From the NCBI RefSeq assembly GCF_014218355.1, contig NZ_AP023368.1, forward strand, positions 3,228,001 through 3,292,000: a stretch of DNA of 64,000 bases, given 5' to 3'. Source of the stretch: Anaerocolumna chitinilytica. Lineage in GTDB: Bacteria; Bacillota; Clostridia; Lachnospirales; Lachnospiraceae. Positions 1 through 8,337 of the stretch are shown here, piece after piece. The first letter of the stretch is position 1. Each line of letters starts with the position of its first letter. The notes under the pieces are model-generated. The model was not told the origin of the DNA and ran no database searches. It saw nothing but the letters and a program-made list of their open reading frames with translations. The translations under genes and the position numbers were made by a program.

Positions 1-398
1 GGATGATAAGCAATTATCTGGACAGCTTCATCACAGCAGGGACTGTTATAAATGGTTGCAAGGAACAGTTGGGCACTGACTTGTGCAACTCCTTTTTCAC
101 TGGCAGCCTTTTCGACCAATGAGCTGTCAAAGTATACTGTACTGGGTATTCCTAAAAAAAGTGCATCTTTAACAGAACTGATATATTCCTTCGGCACCAG
201 AAGAATATCCGCTCCAGCTCTTTCGACTGTATTGTCAAGTCCTTGCTTCATGCTATAAAGCACACTGGAAAAGCTGAAAATCGTAAAAGTTAAAAGCATC
301 AAAAAAACAGATAATAACAATGTTCTTCCGGCTTTATGTTTCAGGTTCTGAAGAATAATATGTAAAAAGTGAAGATTACCGGTATTTTTTCTGCTCAT
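1..398 (-). CDS. ABC transporter permease, FtsX/MacB type (5' part only)
   Basis: The frame is open from an ATG at 398 to the window edge, so only the first ~132 residues are seen and the stop lies outside. A GAAAGG ribosome site precedes the ATG. Residues ~24-48 form a strong membrane helix, followed by an extracytoplasmic stretch (AGADILLVPKEY, then a VSAQLF strand). That is the layout of the MacB/FtsX-type permease N-terminus with its periplasmic core domain. A Cys pair (SPCCDEA) occurs near residue 120. It lies 19 bp after the DUF4418 gene, last in view in the nitrogenase-like operon. The substrate cannot be told; an ATPase partner would be expected beyond the left edge. Confidence 0.75.
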   Translation of the reverse strand, partial: MSRKNTGNLHFLHIILQNLKHKAGRTLLLSVFLMLLTFTIFSFSSVLYSMKQGLDNTVERAGADILLVPKEYISSVKDALFLGIPSTVYFDSSLVEKAASEKGVAQVSAQLFLATIYNSPCCDEAVQIIAYH

Positions 399-417
399 TC
401 TATTCTTACCTTTCAAA

Positions 418-816
418 TTAAACACCCTTCTTAGGAAACAGATAAAGGATGTTTCCTATCAGATAAACCAATCCTAGAACTGAAATAAAGTAAAAAGAAG
501 GAAAAGTTAAGCTTTTGCAAGGCATATCTTTATTTTTACACCCACCGATCAATATCGAAGGGATGAGAATACCAACAATATAAATACCTGCTGTTTGAAT
601 GCTTAAAAGAAGCCTCGTTGTTTTTACTTCGGAAAGGACATATAGAATAGCAGATATTATCAGGAGTATTCCTATGCCTGCCTCTGCCCGTACAGACCAG
701 TGGCAGGTCATAACCATCTCTTCTGTAGGGCATACCTTAAAGATAGTATACGGTCCAATAAGAAATAACAGGCCGGACATTAAATTAATAGCGGCGGTAA
801 CAATCCGGTTCTTCAT
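418..816 (-). CDS. DUF4418 family membrane protein
   Basis: A 132-residue protein with four predicted membrane helices (about residues 8-27, 45-64, 69-92 and 103-126). Cysteines C29 (VCPTEEMVMTCHW), C38, C93 (GGCKNKDMPC) and C99 fall in the loops between helices. The conserved C-P-x-x-E-x-x-M and M-x-C-H-W motifs are what I recognise as DUF4418. The function of the family is unknown. It often sits beside FtsX/MacB-type ABC transporter genes, as here, where a partial permease follows 19 bp downstream. A GAAGGGAG ribosome site lies just upstream of the ATG. Confidence 0.75.
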   Translation of the reverse strand: MKNRIVTAAINLMSGLLFLIGPYTIFKVCPTEEMVMTCHWSVRAEAGIGILLIISAILYVLSEVKTTRLLLSIQTAGIYIVGILIPSILIGGCKNKDMPCKSLTFPSFYFISVLGLVYLIGNILYLFPKKGV

Positions 817-834
817 AAACGATTCTCCCTTCTA

Positions 835-1935
835 CTACTTTAATTGAGAATTGGGATCGATAGGCGGTGTTACTTTTCCGGTTATTTCATCCTCTACTCC
901 GTCAAGTCTGGCAAAACTGTTTTTGGCGAGAGTATCCGCATCTGTATCCTTACGAATCAGGCCTAATGCCTTCATGTCCTTTATATTTCTGGTCAGCGCT
1001 GCCTGAACCCCGCTGACAGATGGAAGATATTTATAATCCTTTAGCGTATGCTGATCGACATCCAATTCTCCAACCACCCATTTATTATCCAACTGAATTT
1101 CAGCTGCCAGATCCTTGTTCTGATCAATCCAGACGGATGCCTTCTGGATTGCTGTAACAATTTTAGCAAGTTTATCAGGCTCCTTGTCTATAATCTCATT
1201 TCTGGCCCAAAGAGCGCAGCAGTATTCATCCTTTAGAAGGTCGGAGGTTGCAGAATTAAATAATGAAATACCATCGCCGTCCTTTACCAGAATGGAGGCC
1301 TGAGGATCACCTATAGCAATTGCATCTACCTTCCCTTCTTTTAATGCAATCGGAAGATCCGCCTTGGGAAATACTACAAATTCTACTTGCATGTTTTCCC
1401 CCGTTGAACCTATACCCACATTAGCCAGAGCTCGCTGGGTCACAATATGCGGAGAGGAAGCCAATGCTTCTATTCCAATTTTTTTGCCTTTTAACCCCTT
1501 TACATCTGTGATGCCGGACTTTGCTCCTGCCAGCACCTGAATACAACCGGTATGAATACCAAGAACAGTCTTGGCTTCCAGTCCGTTATCCAAAGGTGCT
1601 AACATTGCTGCCACTAAGCCAAAGGATACATCAGCCTGCTTGGTAGAAAGCATCTCAACTCCGGAAGTACTGCTGGTTACATATGTATAATCTACATTTT
1701 CTTTCAAACCTTCTTCTTCGAAAAATTGAAGCTGCTTGGCAATATGTATGGGAATACCACACAAACCTGCCCCATAAAGAATTTTTATCGGCTCATCTTT
1801 CGCGGCTTCTGTTGTTATCGCTTCTGTTTTTATATCTGTCTCTTTACTTCCCCCCTTATTGGAGCAGCCATTTATAAATAATGCTGCTACCAATATCATA
1901 CTTAGTAATATGGTATGTTTCTTATACTTTTTCAT
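835..1935 (-). CDS. ABC transporter substrate-binding lipoprotein, NMT1/SsuA-TauA type
   Basis: A 366-residue solute-binding protein. The signal peptide ends in a lipobox (INGC, lipidated Cys24), followed by a short Ser/Thr/Glu linker. The mature part follows the NitT/TauT/SsuA pattern: GAGLCGIPIHIAKQLQFF, the ADVSFGLVAAM lid region, DVKGLKGKKIGIEA, then KEGKVDAIAIGDP. It should bind a small sulfonate-, nitrate- or related solute outside the membrane and feed the permease and ATPase encoded just upstream. Extra cysteines occur (LCG, TGCIQ, EYCCALW), which is uncommon for this fold. The ribosome site is GAGAGAGG. The ligand is inferred from context only. Confidence 0.85.
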   Translation of the reverse strand: MKKYKKHTILLSMILVAALFINGCSNKGGSKETDIKTEAITTEAAKDEPIKILYGAGLCGIPIHIAKQLQFFEEEGLKENVDYTYVTSSTSGVEMLSTKQADVSFGLVAAMLAPLDNGLEAKTVLGIHTGCIQVLAGAKSGITDVKGLKGKKIGIEALASSPHIVTQRALANVGIGSTGENMQVEFVVFPKADLPIALKEGKVDAIAIGDPQASILVKDGDGISLFNSATSDLLKDEYCCALWARNEIIDKEPDKLAKIVTAIQKASVWIDQNKDLAAEIQLDNKWVVGELDVDQHTLKDYKYLPSVSGVQAALTRNIKDMKALGLIRKDTDADTLAKNSFARLDGVEDEITGKVTPPIDPNSQLK

Positions 1936-1977
1936 TTTTACCTCTCTCTCATGGGTCTATTACCCTTAACAATCTGT

Positions 1978-2796
1978 TTACAAATAGAATTCCGGTGTCT
2001 GTGCTTTTCCGGTAAAATCCAATATCTGCAATATTCTTGATCGGTAATTCAAGAAGTCTACACTGTTTCTCTGCCTTCCATAATTTTCATTCCTGCCGAT
2101 TTCCACAGTAATAATTTCCTCCACCTTGGCCGGTCTTGGTGTCATAATAAATACCCGGTCGCTCAGATAAATTGCCTCATCCACATCATGGGTTACCATA
2201 ATCATGGTGGTTCCTCTCTCCTTCCAGATACGAAGTATCTCATCCTGCATATTCATTCTGGTGAAAGCATCCAATGCTCCTAGAGGTTCATCAAGAAGAA
2301 GCACCTTGGGATGATTGACCAGAGCTCTGGCAAGACTAACTCGCTGTGCCATCCCTCCTGACAGTTGATGGGGATAAGATTTTTCAAAACCCTCCAAGCC
2401 TACAAGGCGAATAAATTCCTCTACTTCATTTTTATGTTCTTTGTAAATATGCCGGATTTTAAGACCATAGGCAACATTTTCATATATTGTAAGCCAAGGA
2501 AAAAGAGTCGGATCTTGAAATACGAGTCCTCGTTCATACCCAGGTCCAGCAATGGGTGTATCATCCAACAGAATTTCACCTCTGGAAGGGTCGGACAAAC
2601 CGGCGACCAATCTCAAAAAGGTCGATTTCCCGCACCCGGAAGGACCAATCAGGCAGACAAACTCTCCCGGCTTAATCTCTGTATCAAGCTCTTTCAAAGC
2701 CATCGTTTTTGTGCCGTCTGTGTTTATAAACTCTTTTGATACCCCCAGTGCTTTGATATTCCCGGTTGTTAATTCTTTCACTGGCTCCGCTACCAT
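1978..2796 (-). CDS. ABC transporter ATPase, SsuB/TauB type
   Basis: A 272-residue ATPase that powers the importer. Walker A is GPSGCGKST (residues 51-59). The Q-loop is in GLVFQDPTLFPWLTI, the signature is LSGGMAQRVSLARAL, Walker B is VLLLDEPLGALD, and the switch histidine is in MVTHDVDEA. The LFPWLTIYENVAYGL stretch is typical of the nitrate/sulfonate/taurine branch. The start overlaps the permease stop by 7 bp, a sign of translational coupling, and AAGGGAG precedes the ATG. The C-terminal ~40 residues (FLNYRSRILQILDF) match the usual tail of this subfamily. Confidence 0.93.
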   Translation of the reverse strand: MVAEPVKELTTGNIKALGVSKEFINTDGTKTMALKELDTEIKPGEFVCLIGPSGCGKSTFLRLVAGLSDPSRGEILLDDTPIAGPGYERGLVFQDPTLFPWLTIYENVAYGLKIRHIYKEHKNEVEEFIRLVGLEGFEKSYPHQLSGGMAQRVSLARALVNHPKVLLLDEPLGALDAFTRMNMQDEILRIWKERGTTMIMVTHDVDEAIYLSDRVFIMTPRPAKVEEIITVEIGRNENYGRQRNSVDFLNYRSRILQILDFTGKAQTPEFYL

Positions 2797-3776
2797 TTAA
2801 TTACTCCCTTCTGCCATTTTAAAAATTTATCCCTTACTTTAAATTGAAGCGTGATAAAAAGGTAACAAAAACCGGCTATAATTATTAATCCTGCATATAC
2901 ATTGGGGTAAGCTATCATTTCCTTCTGCCAGTTAATATACCAGCCAAGCCCCGACTTCACTCCCATCATTTCTGCCGCCATCAGCGCTACAAAGGAGCTG
3001 CAGGTAGCGTTAAAAAAGCCTAGAAAGATAGATGGCAGAGCATCCGGTATTGCTATAAAGAAAAGGTTTTGCAGATTACTTGCTCCCAGTGTGGAGGATA
3101 CTTCAAAATAAGATTTCTTTGTTGCCTGTATCCCTGAACTAGTTAGTATCGTTATCTGGAACCAAACCCCAAAAGCAATTAAAAAGATAGCCGCTCCCTT
3201 CGGTGCTGAAAAAATAATTAGTGCAAGGGGTATCCAGGTTGAAGAGGGGATTGGTCCTAAAATCCTGATTACAGGATATATCCAGTAACTCCAGCTTTTG
3301 CTCCAGCCAACCAATATTCCTGTTATTACACCTAAAATAGTCCCGACTAGGAGGCCTTCTATCAGAAGGGTAAAAGAGCTCACTATACAAGTCAGTAAAA
3401 AACTTCTGTCTTCAATATAGACGTTAAATATTCTGCTTAATGTTGGAAAATACAACTGCGGCAGGATATGAGCCTTCGCTGTGAGAATATTGATAAAAGT
3501 AATAAATATTCCTGTTCCTCCTATAAACCATCCCTGGTAAGCATACCGATTCCTTACCCTTTTAATAATCAATGAAAGGAGGCATAATAGAAGGGATATG
3601 CTTAAAGCTGCAAGAAGTACGCTTCTTAGATTTGTAAGATCTCTGTATTTTATATCTTTGTGATTTGGAATCAAAATCTCTGTAAGTAATGCAATCAATA
3701 AACCTATGCTCGGTACTAGTGTACGATAGTCAAAGTACAATTTCCTTGATATTTCTCCCTTTAGTTTATCAGACAT
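2790..3776 (-). CDS. ABC transporter permease, SsuC/TauC type with extra N-terminal helices
   Basis: A 328-residue membrane protein. The C-terminal ~220 residues hold the BPD-transport (MetI-like) fold, with the EAA-like coupling stretch ASNLQNLFFIAIPDALPSIFLGF. The N-terminal ~110 residues add about three more helices (VPSIGLLIALL, LLAALSISLLLCLL, GWFIGGTGIFITFI). SsuC-type permeases are usually ~250-280 residues, so this is a long form. It most likely works as a homodimer with the downstream ATPase. AAAGGGAGG lies upstream of the ATG. The substrate is inferred from neighbours (cysK, yezD) to be a sulfur compound. Confidence 0.9.
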   Translation of the reverse strand: MSDKLKGEISRKLYFDYRTLVPSIGLLIALLTEILIPNHKDIKYRDLTNLRSVLLAALSISLLLCLLSLIIKRVRNRYAYQGWFIGGTGIFITFINILTAKAHILPQLYFPTLSRIFNVYIEDRSFLLTCIVSSFTLLIEGLLVGTILGVITGILVGWSKSWSYWIYPVIRILGPIPSSTWIPLALIIFSAPKGAAIFLIAFGVWFQITILTSSGIQATKKSYFEVSSTLGASNLQNLFFIAIPDALPSIFLGFFNATCSSFVALMAAEMMGVKSGLGWYINWQKEMIAYPNVYAGLIIIAGFCYLFITLQFKVRDKFLKWQKGVIKW

Positions 3777-3812
3777 ATGTTGAAATCCCTCCCTTTATTA
3801 AGATTCCGTACT

Positions 3813-4172
3813 TTATATAGCCTCCCTAAATTGATGTTTTTTATAGAAATGTTTAATTTTTATCAAAGCCTGATTAATAGAACCTTGCTGCTGCAAAGGA
3901 ACAATTCCATTATGAACCAACTGCTTCTCTGACCATCCTCCAATCTGCTTTACCAAGACTAGCTGGCAATCTTTTAAGGCATTGATTTTATCCAGAATTA
4001 CTGCTTCCTCATGGCTTGTGCAGGTTTCGTTATGACTGGTGGTACGCTCTTCTACAAAAGTAATGCTGTCATTCTCCTGACTGATATCAAGAATATGAAA
4101 ACGATTGCATTTACCAAAATGTTCCGTAATATTCACCCTATCACTGGTTCCAATTGCAATGCGATAAATCAT
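3813..4172 (-). CDS. NifX/NafY-type dinitrogenase iron-molybdenum cofactor carrier
   Basis: A 119-residue single-domain protein. It begins YRIAIGTSD and carries the HFGKCNRFHILDI motif (family pattern H-F-G-x-C), ending in a long helix with basic residues. This is the NifX/NafY/NifB-C-terminal domain, which binds iron-sulfur or FeMo-type cofactor precursors. In this operon it is the natural candidate for carrying a cluster to the nitrogenase-like proteins encoded upstream. Small orphan members of the family occur outside nitrogen fixers, so the fold does not prove FeMo-co chemistry. The ribosome site is TTGGAGAG. Confidence 0.87.
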   Translation of the reverse strand: MIYRIAIGTSDRVNITEHFGKCNRFHILDISQENDSITFVEERTTSHNETCTSHEEAVILDKINALKDCQLVLVKQIGGWSEKQLVHNGIVPLQQQGSINQALIKIKHFYKKHQFREAI

Positions 4173-4243
4173 AAACTCTCCAATCCGGATAGGCTTACTG
4201 TTAACCTATCCATTTAACTATATGGTTTATTCCGAATATAAAA

Positions 4244-5209
4244 TCAATACCAGATACGGCTCTTTTCATTGGGAATATTTTGAAATAGTTCTGTTGAAAG
4301 ATAACGTTCACCTGTATCCGGCAGAATAGCCAGTACTGTTTTACCTTTATTTTCTGGCCTTTTTGCTATAAAAGCAGCTGCAAAGGCTGCTGCTCCGGAA
4401 GAGATTCCGACTAACAATCCCTCTTCTCTTGCCAAGGCTCTTGCTGTATCGATTGCTTCCTCGTTCCGAACCCGGTAGATTTCATCTATAATGTCTGTAT
4501 CCAACACCCTGGGAACAAACCCTGCTCCAATACCTTGAATCTTGTGAGGTGCTGGGTTTCCCCCGGAAAGTACCGGTGAGGCATCCGGTTCCACCGCAAC
4601 AACTTTAATACCAGGATTCTTTTCCTTTAGGTAGGCTCCTGCTCCGGTTATCGTTCCTCCGGTTCCCACCCCGGCTACCAGAATGTCTATCTTACCCTTA
4701 GTTGCTTCCCAAATTTCCGGTCCGGTAGTGATTCTATGTATTTTGGGATTGGCTGCATTGTCAAACTGCTGTAAGATTACACTATTCGGCGTTTGGATAT
4801 GAAGTTCTTCTGCCTTTCTAATAGCTCCTTTCATCCCTTGACTTCCCGGCGTTAATACCAGATCAGCTCCTAGCGCAGTCAAAAGGGTTCGCCGTTCAAT
4901 ACTCATGGAATCAGGTATAGTAATAATAAGTTTATAACCTTTCGCCGCAGCTACAAAAGCAAGCCCAACACCGGTATTTCCACTGGAAGGTTCTATTAGT
5001 ACCGAGTCAGAACTCAATATTCCCTGCTCCTCTGCGTCATTTATCATGGAGTAGGCAATCCTGTCTTTTACGCTTCCAAGGGGATTAAAATACTCCAGTT
5101 TAAGTAACAGACTGTCAGCCTGAATTCTAGCTAACTTGGAGAATGCCAGCGGTTTTAGGATCGGGGTGTCTCCTATTAAATCTGTTAAGTTTTCTACAAT
5201 TCTTCCCAT
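4244..5209 (-). CDS. cysK: Cysteine synthase (O-acetylserine sulfhydrylase)
   Basis: A 321-residue fold-type-II PLP enzyme that makes cysteine from O-acetylserine and sulfide. The PLP lysine is K48 in [11 protein letters not shown], the phosphate and substrate loops are [11 protein letters not shown] and [12 protein letters not shown], and [11 protein letters not shown] is near the C-terminus. I place the start at 5209 (MGRIVENL) because GGGAG lies 6 nt upstream; an in-frame ATG at 5230 adds seven residues without support. Its position between the nitrogenase-like genes and the ABC transporter suggests it captures the sulfur product of the operon. Other thiols can serve related enzymes, so methanethiol as acceptor is also possible. 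Confidence 0.95.
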   Translation of the reverse strand: MGRIVENLTDLIGDTPILKPLAFSKLARIQADSLLLKLEYFNPLGSVKDRIAYSMINDAEEQGILSSDSVLIEPSSGNTGVGLAFVAAAKGYKLIITIPDSMSIERRTLLTALGADLVLTPGSQGMKGAIRKAEELHIQTPNSVILQQFDNAANPKIHRITTGPEIWEATKGKIDILVAGVGTGGTITGAGAYLKEKNPGIKVVAVEPDASPVLSGGNPAPHKIQGIGAGFVPRVLDTDIIDEIYRVRNEEAIDTARALAREEGLLVGISSGAAAFAAAFIAKRPENKGKTVLAILPDTGERYLSTELFQNIPNEKSRIWY

Positions 5210-5222
5210 ATTGGCTCCCTCT

Positions 5223-5258
5223 GCGTGCATTAATCCCTTTATTTTTGTTAATGCACGC
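5223..5258 (-). repeat. 11-bp inverted repeat immediately upstream of cysK
   Basis: GCGTGCATTAA (5223-5233) is the exact complement of TTAATGCACGC (5248-5258), with a 14-nt loop. In the transcript the stem ends about 3 nt before the GGGAG ribosome site of cysK. No U-run follows, so it is not a terminator. It may be a processing or stability hairpin, a translation-control stem, or a DNA operator. Confidence 0.7.
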
Positions 5259-5273
5259 GCATCTAATCGTTGG

Positions 5274-5312
5274 AAGTGAATACCTATTTTAATATCATGT
5301 TACTATTCACTT
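5274..5312 (-). repeat. 9-bp inverted repeat between the NifD-like gene and cysK
   Basis: AAGTGAATA (5274-5282) and TATTCACTT (5304-5312) are exact complements around a 21-nt A/T-rich spacer. With the repeat at 5223-5258 this gives two stems in the 129-bp gap between the nitrogenase-like genes and cysK, where a shift in transcript abundance or stability could be set. There is no T-run on either side. Confidence 0.55.
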
Positions 5313-5338
5313 TCACATAATGGTTACAATGTTTTAAG

Positions 5339-6877
5339 TTAAAAGTTAACCGCTTCCTTAATATTTTCCTTGGGATCTCTGTTGTACCACTCTTTTGAGA
5401 GCGGCAGGGAAATATTAGCAGATACATTTCTCACAAAATTAGTATTTTTTAATATTTTTACTGCTTTTCTTGCTAATTCAAAAGCGCCGGAATACCCCAT
5501 GTAATTTAAACTCTGTCCGAATAACGGGAAGTTAGGAATACCTAGCTTACTTACCCATCCATTGGCATTTAAATGTCCTATGTACAAATCCGGTTTCAAT
5601 TTACGAAGTAAATTCAGCTCTTCCGCAGGCTGACCTGCGCCTACCTCAATTAAGAGCTCCGGCGCCTGCATATCGTCTATCATATCATCTACGAAACGAT
5701 CTACATTGTGAGCCTTCACTCCGACCAGCTCCATACCAAGAGAATAGAAAAATTCCGCAGTTGTAAGTATACGGGTTTCTCCGCCTCCCACAAAGACTTT
5801 CTTACCTGCAAGTACTGGTTTATATAAATCCAATGCCTTATTTAATTCTGCATTTTCAAATGCAATCAACTTTTCAGCTTCTGCTTCCAAATGAAAATAA
5901 GCAGCAATTTTTCTGATCCATTGGTTGGTGTTTCGGATACCGATAGGCAGAGTGTCAATGAGATAATCCGTTCCGAACCTTTCCTTTAAATGTCCCAGAA
6001 GATAATCATCATGGGTTGCACAGATACTCACATTCAAGGCAGCTTCACCAATATGTTTCAGATCATCAACCGAAGCATGGAGGGGAAGAACTTTTGGAAT
6101 AAGGCCAATAGCAGACAGTAATCTGGAAAGCTCCACCTCATCACCGTTGGAATTGGAACCCACGTTAAAGATATTAACCGTCCTGCTGATACGATATCTG
6201 TCTTTTATGTCTTTCTCCTCATCCGCTCCGGGAATCGCACTAATTTCTTTCTTTAGCGGATCTATCAGATGTTTCAGGACGCCATGATAAGCAGAGTCAT
6301 AACCGGAAGCCACATACTTACTCTTAAAGCCTTCACAGTGTACCGGAACAATCTTAGCAGTTATCTGATCCTTTAATTCACCTACCAAAGAGTCTATATT
6401 ATCACCTATTATTCCCGGCACACAGCCATTTGCTATGATAATAGCATCCGGATGATATTCTCTTTCCGCGTATAATACTGCCTTTCTAAGCTTATCGATT
6501 CCTCCCTGTACCACATCTAATTCATCCATATTTGTATGCAGCCAGACGAATTCCTCATTGGGCTTTCCCTTTGAAGCTCTCATAGTCTTCCTTAGCCCGG
6601 TATTCCCAACGAAATTAGAACAGCACCCTAAGGGGGAATGAATAATCATAACTGCATTGGTAAAGCTGCTTACAATACCCACTGCCAGATTCAGCTGACA
6701 TCCGCCGCTTTGAGAGAATTTTCTGTTCTGAAGCTGGGCACAGCCGGTCTTCATTCCTCCTGCCAGTTCACTGCAAGAGCCGCAAAAGGCATGACAGGCT
6801 CCAATTCGTTCCTCTCTGGTAGGGGGAGCATCAGCTCCTAAATAATTATAGGTTAAACTATCTGCATAATTTCCCAT
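5339..6877 (-). CDS. Nitrogenase-like component 1, alpha (NifD/NifE-like)
   Basis: A 512-residue member of the nitrogenase component-1/oxidoreductase family. Cysteines at the three alpha-side P-cluster positions are visible: C60 (SGGCQLN), C85 (SPLGCC) and C152 (ANGCVPGIIGDNI). VHCEGFK (C181) matches the NifD VRCEGF motif. C286 in LNVSICATHDDYLLGHLKERFG aligns with the FeMo-co cysteine of NifD. The NifD cofactor histidine region aligns with FGQSLNYMGYSGAF, which has no histidine. An N-terminal CHAFCGSC motif (C28, C32, C35) plus C46 is an addition I do not know from NifD. The start has AAGGAG spaced 5 nt. It likely pairs with the next upstream gene product as a cofactor-binding reductase. Confidence 0.88.
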   Translation of the reverse strand: MGNYADSLTYNYLGADAPPTREERIGACHAFCGSCSELAGGMKTGCAQLQNRKFSQSGGCQLNLAVGIVSSFTNAVMIIHSPLGCCSNFVGNTGLRKTMRASKGKPNEEFVWLHTNMDELDVVQGGIDKLRKAVLYAEREYHPDAIIIANGCVPGIIGDNIDSLVGELKDQITAKIVPVHCEGFKSKYVASGYDSAYHGVLKHLIDPLKKEISAIPGADEEKDIKDRYRISRTVNIFNVGSNSNGDEVELSRLLSAIGLIPKVLPLHASVDDLKHIGEAALNVSICATHDDYLLGHLKERFGTDYLIDTLPIGIRNTNQWIRKIAAYFHLEAEAEKLIAFENAELNKALDLYKPVLAGKKVFVGGGETRILTTAEFFYSLGMELVGVKAHNVDRFVDDMIDDMQAPELLIEVGAGQPAEELNLLRKLKPDLYIGHLNANGWVSKLGIPNFPLFGQSLNYMGYSGAFELARKAVKILKNTNFVRNVSANISLPLSKEWYNRDPKENIKEAVNF

Positions 6878-6893
6878 AAAACTCCTTCCTTTC

Positions 6894-8228
6894 CTATCTG
6901 GCAGAAACCAGTTCTGTAATTAAATCTTCCAATAAGGTCAATCCTCCTTGAAAACCCACATAACCCTTGCTTAAAACCACCCTGTTACTTACCGGAAAGG
7001 CTACGGATAAAAATCCTGCTCCCAGCTTTTCCGCCAGACCTCTTTCAATACTGCTCCCAACCACAAAGGCCGGCCCGAAAGTATCATAGTATTTCTGATT
7101 ATGGTTAAATGGCCAACTGCCTCTGACTTCCTTTATCAGTTCTCCTGCATTCTGATTAAATGTGACTCTAGGTTTCGTTACTGAGGTGATACCTTCAAAC
7201 TTCTTTTTGTAATTCTCTTGTTCTCCTTCGTCTGTAATATCATTAATAGCAGTTATAAAAGGTATCCAGCCTAAATCATTTGCAAGAAACCTGGTCAAGG
7301 GATAGGCATAATAACTGTCAGCTGCTACAATAACATAACGCTGGAAATCAATATCGGAATAGATGTCTACAATCCGTTCCAGAAAGGAATAATATTTTCT
7401 TTTTTCCTTCTCCGTCACAGCTTCTATATATTCTTTTTCAATACCCAGTACTTCGCCTATCTGGTAAAGAAAACTTTCCGTCGCTTCGGGTCCAATGGGT
7501 AGGTCTGTACGGATGGAGGGGATATCATGCAGCTCTGTAAACAGTTCTGCAGACTCTATACCGGCTTGGTTAGAGAATACGATAGTCAAGGCAGCTTCCC
7601 CATATCTTCGAATGTCAGCAATAGATTCTCCGGTTCCAAAAAAAGTATTAGCTCTTATACCCAGTAAACCCAGTAATCGTTTTATTTCATCTAGATTTCC
7701 CCGGTAAAATACATCATGGCCCGGAACGACTCCCAGTATGTTTACTGTATTCAAGCTCTTATTTTCTGCCGGTGTTACTACCTCCTTAATGATTGCCTTT
7801 ATCACAGCATCATAACCTTTAAAGGTATTGCCTAAAAATCCCGGTGTACTGGCTCCGATTACATTCCTGTCCTTAAACCGTCTTGCCACACCAACAGCGT
7901 CGTCTCCTATAATTTCTACCTGACATCCTGTTATAACAATGTAGAGATCTGCATCCAGAATCTCAAGCGAGTTCTCTATCTGTTCCTCCAGCCGTTCTTC
8001 CCCTCCGAAAACAATATTATTTTCCGAGATATTCGTAGTTGGAATCATAGTTCCACCGCAGTAACCGGTTCCCCGATAACCGGCAGCCAGGTTATAAGTG
8101 CCGGATAGTGCTGCTGCACAACCACCTGCTGCATGGACAATGGGGATTACTCTGTTAATTCCTGCTATGGTAGTCAAAGCTCCTCCCAAAGCGCACGTAA
8201 ATTTAGCACGTTCAATAAATTCTGCCAC
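6894..8228 (-). CDS. Nitrogenase-like component 1, beta (NifK/NifN-like)
   Basis: A 444-residue component-1 protein starting at GTG 8228 behind GGAAG. It has the short N-terminus of NifN-like or group IV proteins rather than of NifK. P-cluster-type cysteines are C12 (TCALGGA), C37 (AGGCAAA) and C102 (ITGCQVEIIGDD), with an extra C57 (GTGYCGG). The C-terminal GPAFVVGSSIERGLAEKLGA and SNRVVLSKGYVGFQGGLTLLEDL follow the NifK/N pattern. Only 16 bp separate it from the alpha-like gene, so the two are surely made together. No NifH-type reductase is encoded nearby; one must be supplied from elsewhere if the complex works as this family does. Confidence 0.87.
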   Translation of the reverse strand: MAEFIERAKFTCALGGALTTIAGINRVIPIVHAAGGCAAALSGTYNLAAGYRGTGYCGGTMIPTTNISENNIVFGGEERLEEQIENSLEILDADLYIVITGCQVEIIGDDAVGVARRFKDRNVIGASTPGFLGNTFKGYDAVIKAIIKEVVTPAENKSLNTVNILGVVPGHDVFYRGNLDEIKRLLGLLGIRANTFFGTGESIADIRRYGEAALTIVFSNQAGIESAELFTELHDIPSIRTDLPIGPEATESFLYQIGEVLGIEKEYIEAVTEKEKRKYYSFLERIVDIYSDIDFQRYVIVAADSYYAYPLTRFLANDLGWIPFITAINDITDEGEQENYKKKFEGITSVTKPRVTFNQNAGELIKEVRGSWPFNHNQKYYDTFGPAFVVGSSIERGLAEKLGAGFLSVAFPVSNRVVLSKGYVGFQGGLTLLEDLITELVSAR

Positions 8229-8269
8229 CTTTCTTCCTTCCTTTCTAATGGGCTTAATGAAACTTATAT

Positions 8270-8337
8270 AAAAAAAGAAGGCGCATGAACAGTGTATATA
8301 CTGTCATGGCCTCCGGTTTTCCGGTCAACCTCTTAAA
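8270..8337 (-). promoter_or_regulatory. Attenuator-like RNA element, copy B (before the NifK-like gene)
   Basis: Directly after the flavoprotein stop the transcript reads TTTAAGAG, then GTTGACCGG-AAAA-CCGGAGGC (8309-8329), then a bulged hairpin and seven Us (8270-8276). The CCGG arms form a tight stem-loop. Its 3' flank (AGGCC) is also the 5' arm of the terminator hairpin, so the two folds compete. The outer stem GGU/GCC is only 3 bp with a wobble, weaker than in the copy at 8896-8960. No known riboswitch consensus was recognised. Confidence 0.6.

Noticed and set aside
5339..8228. True nitrogen-fixation (nifDK) genes
   Set aside because: The proteins have component-1 folds, but the cofactor histidine is missing, the beta-like N-terminus is short, and no nifH, nifB, nifEN or molybdate genes accompany them. 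The neighbours are sulfur genes.
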